Source: Rallus limicola
Lineage: Eukaryota; Chordata; Aves; Gruiformes; Rallidae
Direction of reading: 5' to 3'
Assembly (NCBI GenBank): GCA_022605955.1
Contig: JAKCOZ010000631.1
Location: 42,959 to 106,958, forward strand
DNA length: 64,000 bases
Part shown: in pieces, positions 51,279 to 63,753 of the stretch
Position numbering within the stretch: position 1 is the stretch's first letter
Layout of the letters: each line of letters begins with the position of its first letter
The notes under the pieces: model-generated
The model's database searches: none
Told to the model about the DNA's origin: nothing
Seen by the model: only the letters and a program-made list of their open reading frames with translations
Translations under genes and position numbers: made by a program

Positions 51279-51673
51279 TCGGCCCTAGCAGACTGCAGTT
51301 CAAAACATGCTAAACGTCCAGCAATAACTCCCAAAGTAAAGAAACTAGGCCTGAAAGGCATAGCTTGTCTGAAACCTCCTAACAGGACACACGAGCAGAC
51401 CCTGTCGCTTTGGCTCTCAGCCTTTTCCTTTGCCTGGAAAGAGGGAACATCCTGGAACCTCCTACGGTGCTTTTCTCGGCCCTAGCAGACTGCAGTTCAA
51501 AACATGCTAAACGTCCAGCAATAACTCCCAAAGTAAAGAAGCTAGGCCTGAAAGGCATAGCTTGTCTGAAACCTCCTAACAGGACACACCAGCAGACCCT
51601 GTCACTTTGGCTCTCAGCCTTTTCCTTTGCCTGGAAAGAGGGAACATGCCTGGAACCTCCTACGGTGCTTTTC
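51279..51673. repeat. Shortened four-monomer HOR (m260-m261), with 197-bp m260
   Basis: AAACTAGG (m260) is followed directly by CACCAG with TCAC (m261), so the two middle monomers are missing. m260 is 197 bp because GAACATGCCTGG is GAACATCCTGG near 51450. This deletion ends the forward frame that was open from 44340 and limits the reverse one. Confidence 0.8.
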
Positions 51674-51871
51674 TCGGCCCTAGCAGACTGCAGTTCAAAA
51701 CATGCTAAACGTCCAGCAATAACTCCCAAAGTAAAGAAGCTAGGCCTGAAAGGCATAGCTTGTCTGAAACCTCCTAACAGGACACACGAGCAGACCCTGT
51801 CACTTTGGCTCTCAGCCTTTTCCTTTGCCTGGAAAGAGGGAACATGCCTGGAACCTCCTACGGTGCTTTTC

Positions 51872-52070
51872 TCGGCCCTAGCAGACTGCAGTTCAAAACA
51901 TGCTAAACGTCCAGCAATAACTCCCAAAGTAAAGAAGCTAGGCCTGAAAGGCATAGCTTGTCTGAAACCACCTAAAAAGGACACACGAGCAGACCCTGTC
52001 GCTTTGGCTCTCAGCCTTTTCCTTTGCCTGGAAAGAGGGAACATGCCTGGAACCTCCTACGGTGCTTTTC
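51872..52070. repeat. Monomer m263, 199 bp
   Basis: GAAACCTCCTAACAGGAC reads GAAACCACCTAAAAAGGAC near 51965-51985: T to A, C to A, and one extra A. These clustered changes are private to this copy and sit at the edge of the four-monomer HOR region. Confidence 0.93.
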
Positions 52071-53654
52071 TCGGCCCTAGCAGACTGCAGTTCAAAACAT
52101 GCTAAACGTCCAGCAATAACTCCCAAAGTAAAGAAGCTAGGCCTGAAAGGCATAGCTTGTCTGAAACCTCCTAACAGGACACACGAGCAGACCCTGTCAC
52201 TTTGGCTCTCAGCCTTTTCCTTTGCCTGGAAAGAGGGAACATGCCTGGAACCTCCTACGGTGCTTTTCTCGGCCCTAGCAGACTGCAGTTCAAAACATGC
52301 TAAACGTCCAGCAATAACTCCCAAAGTAAAGAAGCTAGGCCTGAAAGGCATAGCTTGTCTGAAACCTCCTAACAGGACACACGAGCAGACCCTGTCGCTT
52401 TGGCTCTCAGCCTTTTCCTTTGCCTGGAAAGAGGGAACATGCCTGGAACCTCCTACGGTGCTTTTCTCGGCCCTAGCAGACTGCAGTTCAAAACATGCTA
52501 AACGTCCAGCAATAACTCCCAAAGTAAAGAAGCTAGGCCTGAAAGGCATAGCTTGTCTGAAACCTCCTAACAGGACACACGAGCAGACCCTGTCACTTTG
52601 GCTCTCAGCCTTTTCCTTTGCCTGGAAAGAGGGAACATGCCTGGAACCTCCTACGGTGCTTTTCTCGGCCCTAGCAGACTGCAGTTCAAAACATGCTAAA
52701 CGTCCAGCAATAACTCCCAAAGTAAAGAAGCTAGGCCTGAAAGGCATAGCTTGTCTGAAACCTCCTAACAGGACACACGAGCAGACCCTGTCGCTTTGGC
52801 TCTCAGCCTTTTCCTTTGCCTGGAAAGAGGGAACATGCCTGGAACCTCCTACGGTGCTTTTCTCGGCCCTAGCAGACTGCAGTTCAAAACATGCTAAACG
52901 TCCAGCAATAACTCCCAAAGTAAAGAAGCTAGGCCTGAAAGGCATAGCTTGTCTGAAACCTCCTAACAGGACACACGAGCAGACCCTGTCACTTTGGCTC
53001 TCAGCCTTTTCCTTTGCCTGGAAAGAGGGAACATGCCTGGAACCTCCTACGGTGCTTTTCTCGGCCCTAGCAGACTGCAGTTCAAAACATGCTAAACGTC
53101 CAGCAATAACTCCCAAAGTAAAGAAGCTAGGCCTGAAAGGCATAGCTTGTCTGAAACCTCCTAACAGGACACACGAGCAGACCCTGTCGCTTTGGCTCTC
53201 AGCCTTTTCCTTTGCCTGGAAAGAGGGAACATGCCTGGAACCTCCTACGGTGCTTTTCTCGGCCCGAGCAGACTGCAGTTCAAAACATGCTAAACGTCCA
53301 GCAATAACTCCCAAAGTAAAGAAGCTAGGACTGAAAGGCATAGCTTGTCTGAAACCTCCTAACAGGACACACGAGCAGACCCTGTCACTTTGGCTCTCAG
53401 CCTTTTCCTTTGCCTGGAAAGAGGGAACATGCCTGGAACCTCCTACGGTGCTTTTCTCGGCCCTAGCAGACTGCAGTTCAAAACATGCTAAACGTCCAGC
53501 AATAACTCCCAAAGTAAAGAAGCTAGGCCTGAAAGGCATAGCTTGTCTGAAACCTCCTAACAGGACACACGAGCAGACCCTGTCACTTTGGCTCTCAGCC
53601 TTTTCCTTTGCCTGGAAAGAGGGAACATGCCTGGAACCTCCTACGGTGCTTTTC

Positions 53655-54050
53655 TCGGCCCTAGCAGACTGCAGTTCAAAACATGCTAAACGTCCAGCAA
53701 TAACTCCCAAAGTAAAGAAGCTAGGCCTGAAAGGCATAGCTTGTCTGAAACCTCCTAACAGGACACACGAGCAGACCCTGTCACTTTGGCTCTCAGCCTT
53801 TTCCTTTGCCTGGAAAGAGGGAACATGCCTGGAACCTCCTACGGTGCTTTTCTCGGCCCTAGCAGACTGCAGTTCAAAACATGCTAAACGTCCAGCAATA
53901 ACTCCCAAAGTAAAGAAGCTAGGCCTGAAAGGCATAGCCTATCTGAAACCTCCTAACAGGACACACGAGCAGACCCTGTCGCTTTGGCTCTCAGCCTTTT
54001 CCTTTGCCTGGAAAGAGGGAACATGCCTGGAACCTCCTACGGTGCTTTTC
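53655..54050. repeat. Dimer with CATAGCCTATCTG, copy 1 (m272-m273)
   Basis: A plain TCAC monomer is followed by one with CATAGCCTATCTG in place of CATAGCTTGTCTG, carrying TCGC. The same dimer recurs at 60190-60585, 33 monomers away, which is three times the 11-monomer period. The change creates a stop in the reverse open frame. Confidence 0.8.
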
Positions 54051-55634
54051 TCGGCCCTAGCAGACTGCAGTTCAAAACATGCTAAACGTCCAGCAATAAC
54101 TCCCAAAGTAAAGAAGCTAGGCCTGAAAGGCATAGCTTGTCTGAAACCTCCTAACAGGACACACGAGCAGACCCTGTCACTTTGGCTCTCAGCCTTTTCC
54201 TTTGCCTGGAAAGAGGGAACATGCCTGGAACCTCCTACGGTGCTTTTCTCGGCCCTAGCAGACTGCAGTTCAAAACATGCTAAACGTCCAGCAATAACTC
54301 CCAAAGTAAAGAAGCTAGGCCTGAAAGGCATAGCTTGTCTGAAACCTCCTAACAGGACACACGAGCAGACCCTGTCGCTTTGGCTCTCAGCGTTTTCCTT
54401 TGCCTGGAAAGAGGGAACATGCCTGGAACCTCCTACGGTGCTTTTCTCGGCCCTAGCAGACTGCAGTTCAAAACATGCTAAACGTCCAGCAATAACTCCC
54501 AAAGTAAAGAAGCTAGGCCTGAAAGGCATAGCTTGTCTGAAACCTCCTAACAGGACACACGAGCAGACCCTGTCACTTTGGCTCTCAGCCTTTTCCTTTG
54601 CCTGGAAAGAGGGAACATGCCTGGAACCTCCTACGGTGCTTTTCTCGGCCCTAGCAGGCTGCAGTTCAAAACATGCTAAACGTCCAGCAATAACTCCCAA
54701 AGTAAAGAAGCTAGGCCTGAAAGGCATAGCTTGTCTGAAACCTCCTAACAGGACACACGAGCAGACCCTGTCACTTTGGCTCTCAGCCTTTTCCTTTGCC
54801 TGGAAAGAGGGAACATGCCTGGAACCTCCTACGGTGCTTTTCTCGGCCCTAGCAGACTGCAGTTCAAAACATGCTAAACGTCCAGCAATAACTCCCAAAG
54901 TAAAGAAGCTAGGCCTGAAAGGCATAGCTTGTCTGAAACCTCCTAACAGGACACACGAGCAGACCCTGTCGCTTTGGCTCTCAGCCTTTTCCTTTGCCTG
55001 GAAAGAGGGAACATGCCTGGAACCTCCTACGGTGCTTTTCTCGGCCCTAGCAGACTGCAGTTCAAAACATGCTAAACGTCCAGCAATAACTCCCAAAGTA
55101 AAGAAGCTAGGCCTGAAAGGCATAGCTTGTCTGAAACCTCCTAACAGGACACACCAGCAGACCCTATCACTTTGGCTCTCAGCCTTTTCCTTTGCCTGGA
55201 AAGAGGGAACATGCCTGGAACCTCCTACGGTGCTTTTCTCGGCCCTAGCAGACTGCAGTTCAAAACATGCTAAACGTCCAGCAATAACTCCCAAAGTAAA
55301 GAAGCTAGGCCTGAAAGGCATAGCTTGTCTGAAACCTCCTAACAGGACACACGAGCAGACCCTGTCGCTTTGGCTCTCAGCCTTTTCCTTTGCCTGGAAA
55401 GAGGGAACATGCCTGGAACCTCCTACGGTGCTTTTCTCGGCCCTAGCAGACTGCAGTTCAAAACATGCTAAACGTCCAGCAATAACTCCCAAAGTAAAGA
55501 AGCTAGGCCTGAAAGGCATAGCTTGTCTGAAACCTCCTAACAGGACACACGAGCAGACCCTGTCACTTTGGCTCTCAGCCTTTTCCTTTGCCTGGAAAGA
55601 GGGAACATGCCTGGAACCTCCTACGGTGCTTTTC

Positions 55635-57813
55635 TCGGCCCCTAGCAGACTGCAGTTCAAAACATGCTAAACGTCCAGCAATAACTCCCAAAGTAAAGAA
55701 GCTAGGCCTGAAAGGCATAGCTTGTCTGAAACCTCCTAAGAGGACACACGAGCAGACCCTGTCACTTTGGCTCTCAGCCTTTTCCTTTGCCTGGAAAGAG
55801 GGAACATGCCTGGAACCTCCTACGGTGCTTTTCTCGGCCCTAGCAGACTGCAGTTCAAAACATGCTAAACGTCCAGCAATAACTCCCAAAGTAAAGAAGC
55901 TAGGCCTGAAAGGCATAGCTTGTCTGAAACCTCCTAACAGGACACACGAGCAGACCCTGTCACTTTGGCTCTCAGCCTTTTCCTTTGCCTGGAAAGAGGG
56001 AACATGCCTGGAACCTCCTACGGTGCTTTTCTCGGCCCTAGCAGACTGCAGTTCAAAACATGCTAAACGTCCAGCAATAACTCCCAAAGTAAAGAAGCTA
56101 GGCCTGAAAGGCATAGCTTGTCTGAAACCTCCTAACAGGACACATGAGCAGACCCTGTCACTTTGGCTCTCAGCCTTTTCCTTTGCCTGGAAAGAGGGAA
56201 CATGCCTGGAACCTCCTACGGTGCTTTTCTCGGCCCTAGCAGACTGCAGTTCAAAACATGCTAAACGTCCAGCAATAACTCCCAAAGTAAAGAAGCTAGG
56301 CCTGAAAGGCATAGCTTGTCTGAAACCTCCTAACAGGACACACGAGCAGACCCTGTCACTTTGGCTCTCAGCCTTTTCCTTTGCCTGGAAAGAGGGAACA
56401 TGCCTGGAACCTCCTACGGTGCTTTTCTCGGCCCTAGCAGACTGCAGTTCAAAACATGCTAAACGTCCAGCAATAACTCCCAAAGTAAAGAAGCTAGGCC
56501 TGAAAGGCATAGCTTGTCTGAAACCTCCTAACAGGACACACGAGCAGACCCTATCACTTTGGCTCTCAGCCTTTTCCTTTGCCTGGAAAGAGGGAACATG
56601 CCTGGAACCTCCTACGGTGCTTTTCTCGGCCCTAGCAGACTGCAGTTCAAAACATGCTAAACGTCCAGCAATAACTCCCAAAGTAAAGAAGCTAGGCCTG
56701 AAAGGCATAGCTTGTCTGAAACCTCCTAACAGGACACACGAGCAGACCCTGTCGCTTTGGCTCTCAGCCTTTTCCTTTGCCTGGAAAGAGGGAACATGCC
56801 TGGAACCTCCTACGGTGCTTTTCTCGGCCCTAGCAGACTGCAGTTCAAAACATGCTAAACGTCCAGCAATAACTCCCAAAGTAAAGAAGCTAGGCCTGAA
56901 AGGCATAGCTTGTCTGAAACCTCCTAACAGGACACACGAGCAGACCCTGTCGCTTTGGCTCTCAGCCTTTTCCTTTGCCTGGAAAGAGGGAACATGCCTG
57001 GAACCTCCTACGGTGCTTTTCTCGGCCCTAGCAGACTGCAGTTCAAAACATGCTAAACGTCCAGCAATAACTCCCAAAGTAAAGAAGCTAGGCCTGAAAG
57101 GCATAGCTTGTCTGAAACCTCCTAACAGGACACACGAGCAGACCCTGTCACTTTGGCTCTCAGCCTTTTCCTTTGCCTGGAAAGAGGGAACATGCCTGGA
57201 ACCTCCTACGGTGCTTTTCTCGGCCCTAGCAGACTGCAGTTCAAAACATGCTAAACGTCCAGCAATAACTCCCAAAGTAAAGAAGCTAGGCCTGAAAGGC
57301 ATAGCTTGTCTGAAACCTCCTAACAGGACACACGAGCAGACCCTATCACTTTGGCTCTCAGCCTTTTCCTTTGCCTGGAAAGAGGGAACATGCCTGGAAC
57401 CTCCTACGGTGCTTTTCTCGGCCCTAGCAGACTGCAGTTCAAAACATGCTAAACGTCCAGCAATAACTCCCAAAGTAAAGAAGCTAGGCCTGAAAGGCAT
57501 AGCTTGTCTGAAACCTCCTAACAGGACACACGAGCAGACCCTGTCGCTTTGGCTCTCAGCCTTTTCCTTTGCCTGGAAAGAGGGAACATGCCTGGAACCT
57601 CCTACGGTGCTTTTCTCGGCCCTAGCAGACTGCAGTTCAAAACATGCTAAACGTCCAGCAATAACTCCCAAAGTAAAGAAGCTAGGCCTGAAAGGCATAG
57701 CTTGTCTGAAACCTCCTAACAGGACACACGAGCAGACCCTGTCACTTTGGCTCTCAGCCTTTTCCTTTGCCTGGAAAGAGGGAACATGCCTGGAACCTCC
57801 TACGGTGCTTTTC
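55635..57813. repeat. 11-monomer HOR unit of the right region, copy 1 (m282-m292)
   Basis: The first monomer is 199 bp (TCGGCCCCTAG) and has CCTAAGAGG. The third has ACATGAGC and the fifth has TATCAC. The next unit at 57814 has AAGAGG at the first place, ACATGAGC at the third and TATCAC at the fifth, with two plain TCGC copies after it in both. The offset is 11 monomers. Confidence 0.8.
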
Positions 57814-59991
57814 TCGGCCCTAGCAGACTGCAGTTCAAAACATGCTAAACGTCCAGCAATAACTCCCAAAGTAAAGAAGCTAGGCCTGAAAGGCATAGCT
57901 TGTCTGAAACCTCCTAAGAGGACACACGAGCAGACCCTGTCACTTTGGCTCTCAGCCTTTTCCTTTGCCTGGAAAGAGGGAACATGCCTGGAACCTCCTA
58001 CGGTGCTTTTCTCGGCCCTAGCAGACTGCAGTTCAAAACATGCTAAACGTCCAGCAATAACTCCCAAAGTAAAGAAGCTAGGCCTGAAAGGCATAGCTTG
58101 TCTGAAACCTCCTAACAGGACACACGAGCAGACCCTGTCACTTTGGCTCTCAGCCTTTTCCTTTGCCTGGAAAGAGGGAACATGCCTGGAACCTCCTACG
58201 GTGCTTTTCTCGGCCCTAGCAGACTGCAGTTCAAAACATGCTAAACGTCCAGCAATAACTCCCAAAGTAAAGAAGCTAGGCCTGAAAGGCATAGCTTGTC
58301 TGAAACCTCCTAACAGGACACATGAGCAGACCCTGTCACTTTGGCTCTCAGCCTTTTCCTTTGCCTGGAAAGAGGGAACATGCCTGGAACCTCCTACGGT
58401 GCTTTTCTCGGCCCTAGCAGACTGCAGTTCAAAACATGCTAAACGTCCAGCAATAACTCCCAAAGTAAAGAAGCTAGGCCTGAAAGGCATAGCTTGTCTG
58501 AAACCTCCTAACAGGACACACGAGCAGACCCTATCACTTTGGCTCTCAGCCTTTTCCTTTGCCTGGAAAGAGGGAACATGCCTGGAACCTCCTACGGTGC
58601 TTTTCTCGGCCCTAGCAGACTGCAGTTCAAAACATGCTAAACGTCCAGCAATAACTCCCAAAGTAAAGAAGCTAGGCCTGAAAGGCATAGCTTGTCTGAA
58701 ACCTCCTAACAGGACACACGAGCAGACCCTATCACTTTGGCTCTCAGCCTTTTCCTTTGCCTGGAAAGAGGGAACATGCCTGGAACCTCCTACGGTGCTT
58801 TTCTCGGCCCTAGCAGACTGCAGTTCAAAACATGCTAAACGTCCAGCAATAACTCCCAAAGTAAAGAAGCTAGGCCTGAAAGGCATAGCTTGTCTGAAAC
58901 CTCCTAACAGGACACACGAGCAGACCCTGTCGCTTTGGCTCTCAGCCTTTTCCTTTGCCTGGAAAGAGGGAACATGCCTGGAACCTCCTACGGTGCTTTT
59001 CTCGGCCCTAGCAGACTGCAGTTCAAAACATGCTAAACGTCCAGCAATAACTCCCAAAGTAAAGAAGCTAGGCCTGAAAGGCATAGCTTGTCTGAAACCT
59101 CCTAACAGGACACACGAGCAGACCCTGTCGCTTTGGCTCTCAGCCTTTTCCTTTGCCTGGAAAGAGGGAACATGCCTGGAACCTCCTACGGTGCTTTTCT
59201 CGGCCCTAGCAGACTGCAGTTCAAAACATGCTAAACGTCCAGCAATAACTCCCAAAGTAAAGAAGCTAGGCCTGAAAGGCATAGCTTGTCTGAAACCTCC
59301 TAACAGGACACACCAGCAGACCCTATCACTTTGGCTCTCAGCCTTTTCCTTTGCCTGGAAAGAGGGAACATGCCTGGAACCTCCTACGGTGCTTTTCTCG
59401 GCCCTAGCAGACTGCAGTTCAAAACATGCTAAACGTCCAGCAATAACTCCCAAAGTAAAGAAGCTAGGCCTGAAAGGCATAGCTTGTCTGAAACCTCCTA
59501 ACAGGACACACGAGCAGACCCTGTCGCTTTGGCTCTCAGCCTTTTCCTTTGCCTGGAAAGAGGGAACATGCCTGGAACCTCCTACGGTGCTTTTCTCGGC
59601 CCTAGCAGACTGCAGTTCAAAACATGCTAAACGTCCAGCAATAACTCCCAAAGTAAAGAAGCTAGGCCTGAAAGGCATAGCTTGTCTGAAACCTCCTAAC
59701 AGGACACACGAGCAGACCCTGTCACTTTGGCTCTCAGCCTTTTCCTTTGCCTGGAAAGAGGGAACATGCCTGGAACCTCCTACGGTGCTTTTCTCGGCCC
59801 TAGCAGACTGCAGTTCAAAACATGCTAAACGTCCAGCAATAACTCCCAAAGTAAAGAAGCTAGGCCTGAAAGGCATAGCTTGTCTGAAACCTCCTAACAG
59901 GACACACGAGCAGACCCTATCACTTTGGCTCTCAGCCTTTTCCTTTGCCTGGAAAGAGGGAACATGCCTGGAACCTCCTACGGTGCTTTTC
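57814..59991. repeat. 11-monomer HOR unit of the right region, copy 2 (m293-m303)
   Basis: AAGAGG is in the first monomer, ACATGAGC in the third, TATCAC in the fourth and fifth, TCGC in the sixth and seventh, and CACCAG with TATCAC in the eighth (59200). CACCAG with TATCAC occurs only once elsewhere (55041), where it is also followed by TCGC and TCAC copies. The last four monomers therefore match 55041-55634 better than the right half of copy 1. Confidence 0.75.
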
Positions 59992-60189
59992 TCGGCCCTA
60001 GCAGACTGCAGTTCAAAACATGCTAAACGTCCAGCAATAACTCCCAAAGTAAAGAAGCTAGGCCTGAAAGGCATAGCTTGTCTGAAACCTCCTAACAGGA
60101 CACACGAGCAGACCCTATCACTTTGGCTCTCAGCCTTTTCCTTTGCCTGGAAAGAGGGAACATGCCTGGAACCTCCTACGGTGCTTTTC

Positions 60190-60585
60190 TCGGCCCTAGC
60201 AGACTGCAGTTCAAAACATGCTAAACGTCCAGCAATAACTCCCAAAGTAAAGAAGCTAGGCCTGAAAGGCATAGCTTGTCTGAAACCTCCTAACAGGACA
60301 CACGAGCAGACCCTGTCACTTTGGCTCTCAGCCTTTTCCTTTGCCTGGAAAGAGGGAACATGCCTGGAACCTCCTACGGTGCTTTTCTCGGCCCTAGCAG
60401 ACTGCAGTTCAAAACATGCTAAACGTCCAGCAATAACTCCCAAAGTAAAGAAGCTAGGCCTGAAAGGCATAGCCTATCTGAAACCTCCTAACAGGACACA
60501 CGAGCAGACCCTGTCGCTTTGGCTCTCAGCCTTTTCCTTTGCCTGGAAAGAGGGAACATGCCTGGAACCTCCTACGGTGCTTTTC
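60190..60585. repeat. Dimer with CATAGCCTATCTG, copy 2 (m305-m306)
   Basis: This matches 53655-54050. It closes the TATCAC-rich region; the next monomer (60586) has GACGGCAG and a GGTACTTTT end, variants last seen near 31 kb. Confidence 0.8.
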
Positions 60586-63500
60586 TCGGCCCTAGCAGAC
60601 GGCAGTTCAAAACATGCTAAACGTCCAGCAATAACTCCCAAAGTAAAGAAGCTAGGCCTGAAAGGCATAGCTTGTCTGAAACCTCCTAACAGGACACACG
60701 AGCAGACCCTGTCACTTTGGCTCTCAGCCTTTTCCTTTGCCTGGAAAGAGGGAACATGCCTGGAACCTCCTACGGTACTTTTCTCGGCCCTAGCAGACTG
60801 CAGTTCAAAACATGCTAAACGTCCAGCAATAACTCCCAAAGTAAAGAAGCTAGGCCTGAAAGGCATAGCTTGTCTGAAACCTCCTAACAGGACACACGAG
60901 CAGACCCTGTCACTTTGGCTCTCAGCCTTTTCCTTTGCCTGGAAAGAGGGAACATGCCTGGAACCTCCTACGGTGCTTTTCTCGGCCCTAGCAGACTGCA
61001 GTTCAAAACATGCTAAACGTCCAGCAATAACACCCAAAGTAAAGAAGCTAGGCCTGAAAGGCATAGCTTGTCTGAAACCTCCTAACAGGACACACGAGCA
61101 GACCCTGTCGCTTTGGCTCTCAGCCTTTTCCTTTGCCTGGAAAGAGGGAACATGCCTGGAACCTCCTACGGTGCTTTTCTCGGCCCTAGCAGACTGCAGT
61201 TCAAAACATGCTAAACGTCCAGCAATTAGTCCCAAAGTAAAGAAGCTAGGCCTGAAAGGCATAGCTTGTCTGAAACCTCCTAACAGGACACACGAGCAGA
61301 CCCTGTCACTTTGGCTCTCAGCCTTTTCCTTTGCCTGGAAAGAGGGAACATGCATGGAACCTCCTACGGTGCTTTTCTCGGCCCTAGCAGACTGCAGTTC
61401 AAAACATGCTAAACGTCCAGCAATAACTCCCAAAGTAAAGAAGCTAGGCCTGAAAGGCATAGCTTGTCTGAAACCTCCTAACAGGACACACGAGCAGACC
61501 CTGTCGCTTTGGCTCTCAGCGTTTTCCTTTGCCTGGAAAGAGGGAACATGCCTGGAACCTCCTACGGTGCTTTTCTCGGCCCTAGCAGACTGCAGTTCAA
61601 AACATGCTAAACGTCCAGCAATAACTCCCAAAGTAAAGAAGCTAGGCCTGAAAGGCATAGCTTGTCTGAAACCTCCTAACAGGACACACGAGCAGACCCT
61701 GTCGCTTTGGCTCTCAGCCTTTTCCTTTGCCTGGAAAGAGGGAACATGCCTGGAACCTCCTACGGTGCTTTTCTCGGCCCTAGCAGACTGCAGTTCAAAA
61801 CATGCTAAACGTCCAGCAATAACTCCCAAAGTAAAGAAGCTAGGCCTGAAAGGCATAGCTTGTCTGAAACCTCCTAACAGGACACACGAGCAGACCCTGT
61901 CACTTTGGCTCTCAGCCTTTTCCTTTGCCTGGAAAGAGGGAACATGCCTGGAACCTCCTACGGTGCTTTTCTCGGCCCTAGCAGACTGCAGTTCAAAACA
62001 TGCTAAACGTCCAGCAATAACTCCCAAAGTAAAGAAGCTAGGACTGAAAGGCATAGCTTGTCTGAAACCTCCTAACAGGACACACGAGCAGACCCTGTCG
62101 CTTTGGCTCTCAGCCTTTTCCTTTGCCTGGAAAGAGGGAACATGCCTGGAACCTCCTACGGTGCTTTTCTCGGCCCTAGCAGACTGCAGTTCAAAACATG
62201 CTAAACGTCCAGCAATAACTCCCAAAGTAAAGAAGCGAGGCCTGAAAGGCATAGCTTGTCTGAAACCTCCTAACAGGACACACGAGCAGACCCTGTCACT
62301 TTGGCTCTCAGCCTTTTCCTTTGCCTGGAAAGAGGGAACATGCCTGGAACCTCCTACGGTGCTTTTCTCGGCCCTAGCAGACTGCAGTTCAAAACATGCT
62401 AAACGTCCAGCAATAACTCCCAAAGTAAAGAAGCTAGGACTGAAAGGCATAGCTTGTCTGAAACCTCCTAACAGGACACACGAGCAGACCCTGTCGCTTT
62501 GGCTCTCAGCCTTTTCCTTTGCCTGGAAAGAGGGAACATGCCTGGAACCTCCTACGGTGCTTTTCTCGGCCCTAGCAGACTGCAGTTCAAAACATGCTAA
62601 ACGTCCAGCAATAACTCCCAAAGTAAAGAAACTAGGCCTGAAAGGCATAGCTTGTCTGAAACCTCCTAACAGGACACACGAGCAGACCCTGTCGCTTTGG
62701 CTCTCAGCCTTTTCCTTTGCCTGGAAAGAGGGAACATGCCTGGAACCTCCTACGGTGCTTTTCTCGGCCCTAGCAGACTGCAGTTCAAAACATGCTAAAC
62801 GTCCAGCAATAACTCCCAAAGTAAAGAAGCTAGGCCTGAAAGGCATAGCTTGTCTGAAACCTCCTAACAGGACACACGAGCAGACCCTGTCGCTTTGGCT
62901 CTCAGCCTTTTCCTTTGCCTGGAAAGAGGGAACATGCCTGGAACCTCCTACGGTGCTTTTCTCGGCCCTAGCAGACTGCAGTTCAAAACATGCTAAACGT
63001 CCAGCAATAACTCCCAAAGTAAAGAAGCTAGGCCTGAAAGGCATAGCTTGTCTGAAACCTCCTAACAGGACACACGAGCAGACCCTGTAACTTTGGCTCT
63101 CAGCCTTTTCCTTTGCCTGGAAAGAGGGAACATGCCTGGAACCTCCTACGGTGCTTTTCTCGGCCCTAGCAGACTGCAGTTCAAAACATGCTAAACGTCC
63201 AGCAATAACTCCCAAAGTAAAGAAGCTAGGCCTGAAAGGCATAGCTTGTCTGAAACCTCCTAACAGGACACACGAGCAGACCCTGTAACTTTGGCTCTCA
63301 GCCTTTTCCTTTGCCTGGAAAGAGGGAACATGCCTGGAACCTCCTACGGTGCTTTTCTCGGCCCTAGAGGACTGCAGTTCAAAACATGCTAAACGTCCAG
63401 CAATAACTCCCAAAGTAAAGAAGCTAGGCCTGAAAGGCATAGCTTGTCTGAAACCTCCTAACAGGACACACGAGCAGACCCTGTCGCTTTGGCTCTCAGC

Positions 63501-63753
63501 GTTTTCCTTTGCCTGGAAAGAGGGAACATGCCTGGAACCTCCTACGGTGCTTTTCTCGGCCCTAGCAGACTGCAGTTCAAAACATGCTAAACGTCCAGCA
63601 ATAACTCCCAAAGTAAAGAAGCTAGGCCTGAAAGGCATAGCTTGTCTGAAACCTCCTAACAGGACACACGAGCAGACCCTGTCGCTTTGGCTCTCAGCCT
63701 TTTCCTTTGCCTGGAAAGAGGGAACATGCCTGGAACCTCCTACGGTGCTTTTC
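60586..63753. repeat. Right-end segment of the array (m307-m322)
   Basis: Private changes are frequent here: TAACACCC at 60982, and CAATTAGTCCC with TGCATGGAAC at 61180. Known variants also return: AGGACTG at 61972 and 62368, AAGCGAGG at 62170 and AAACTAGG at 62566. Two successive GTAAC copies lie at 62962 and 63160, followed by TAGAGGACTGC with AGCGTTTT at 63358. That last combination matches 34054, so this end resembles the 34 kb region more than its neighbours. Confidence 0.8.

Noticed and set aside
37055..51361. 4768-codon reverse-strand open frame as a giant repeat protein gene
   Set aside because: It is the 66-codon antisense frame of the satellite running until an indel or stop variant. 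There is no non-repeat start or end, promoter, intron or domain, and equivalent frames break wherever GACTACAG, CCTATCTG or similar changes occur.
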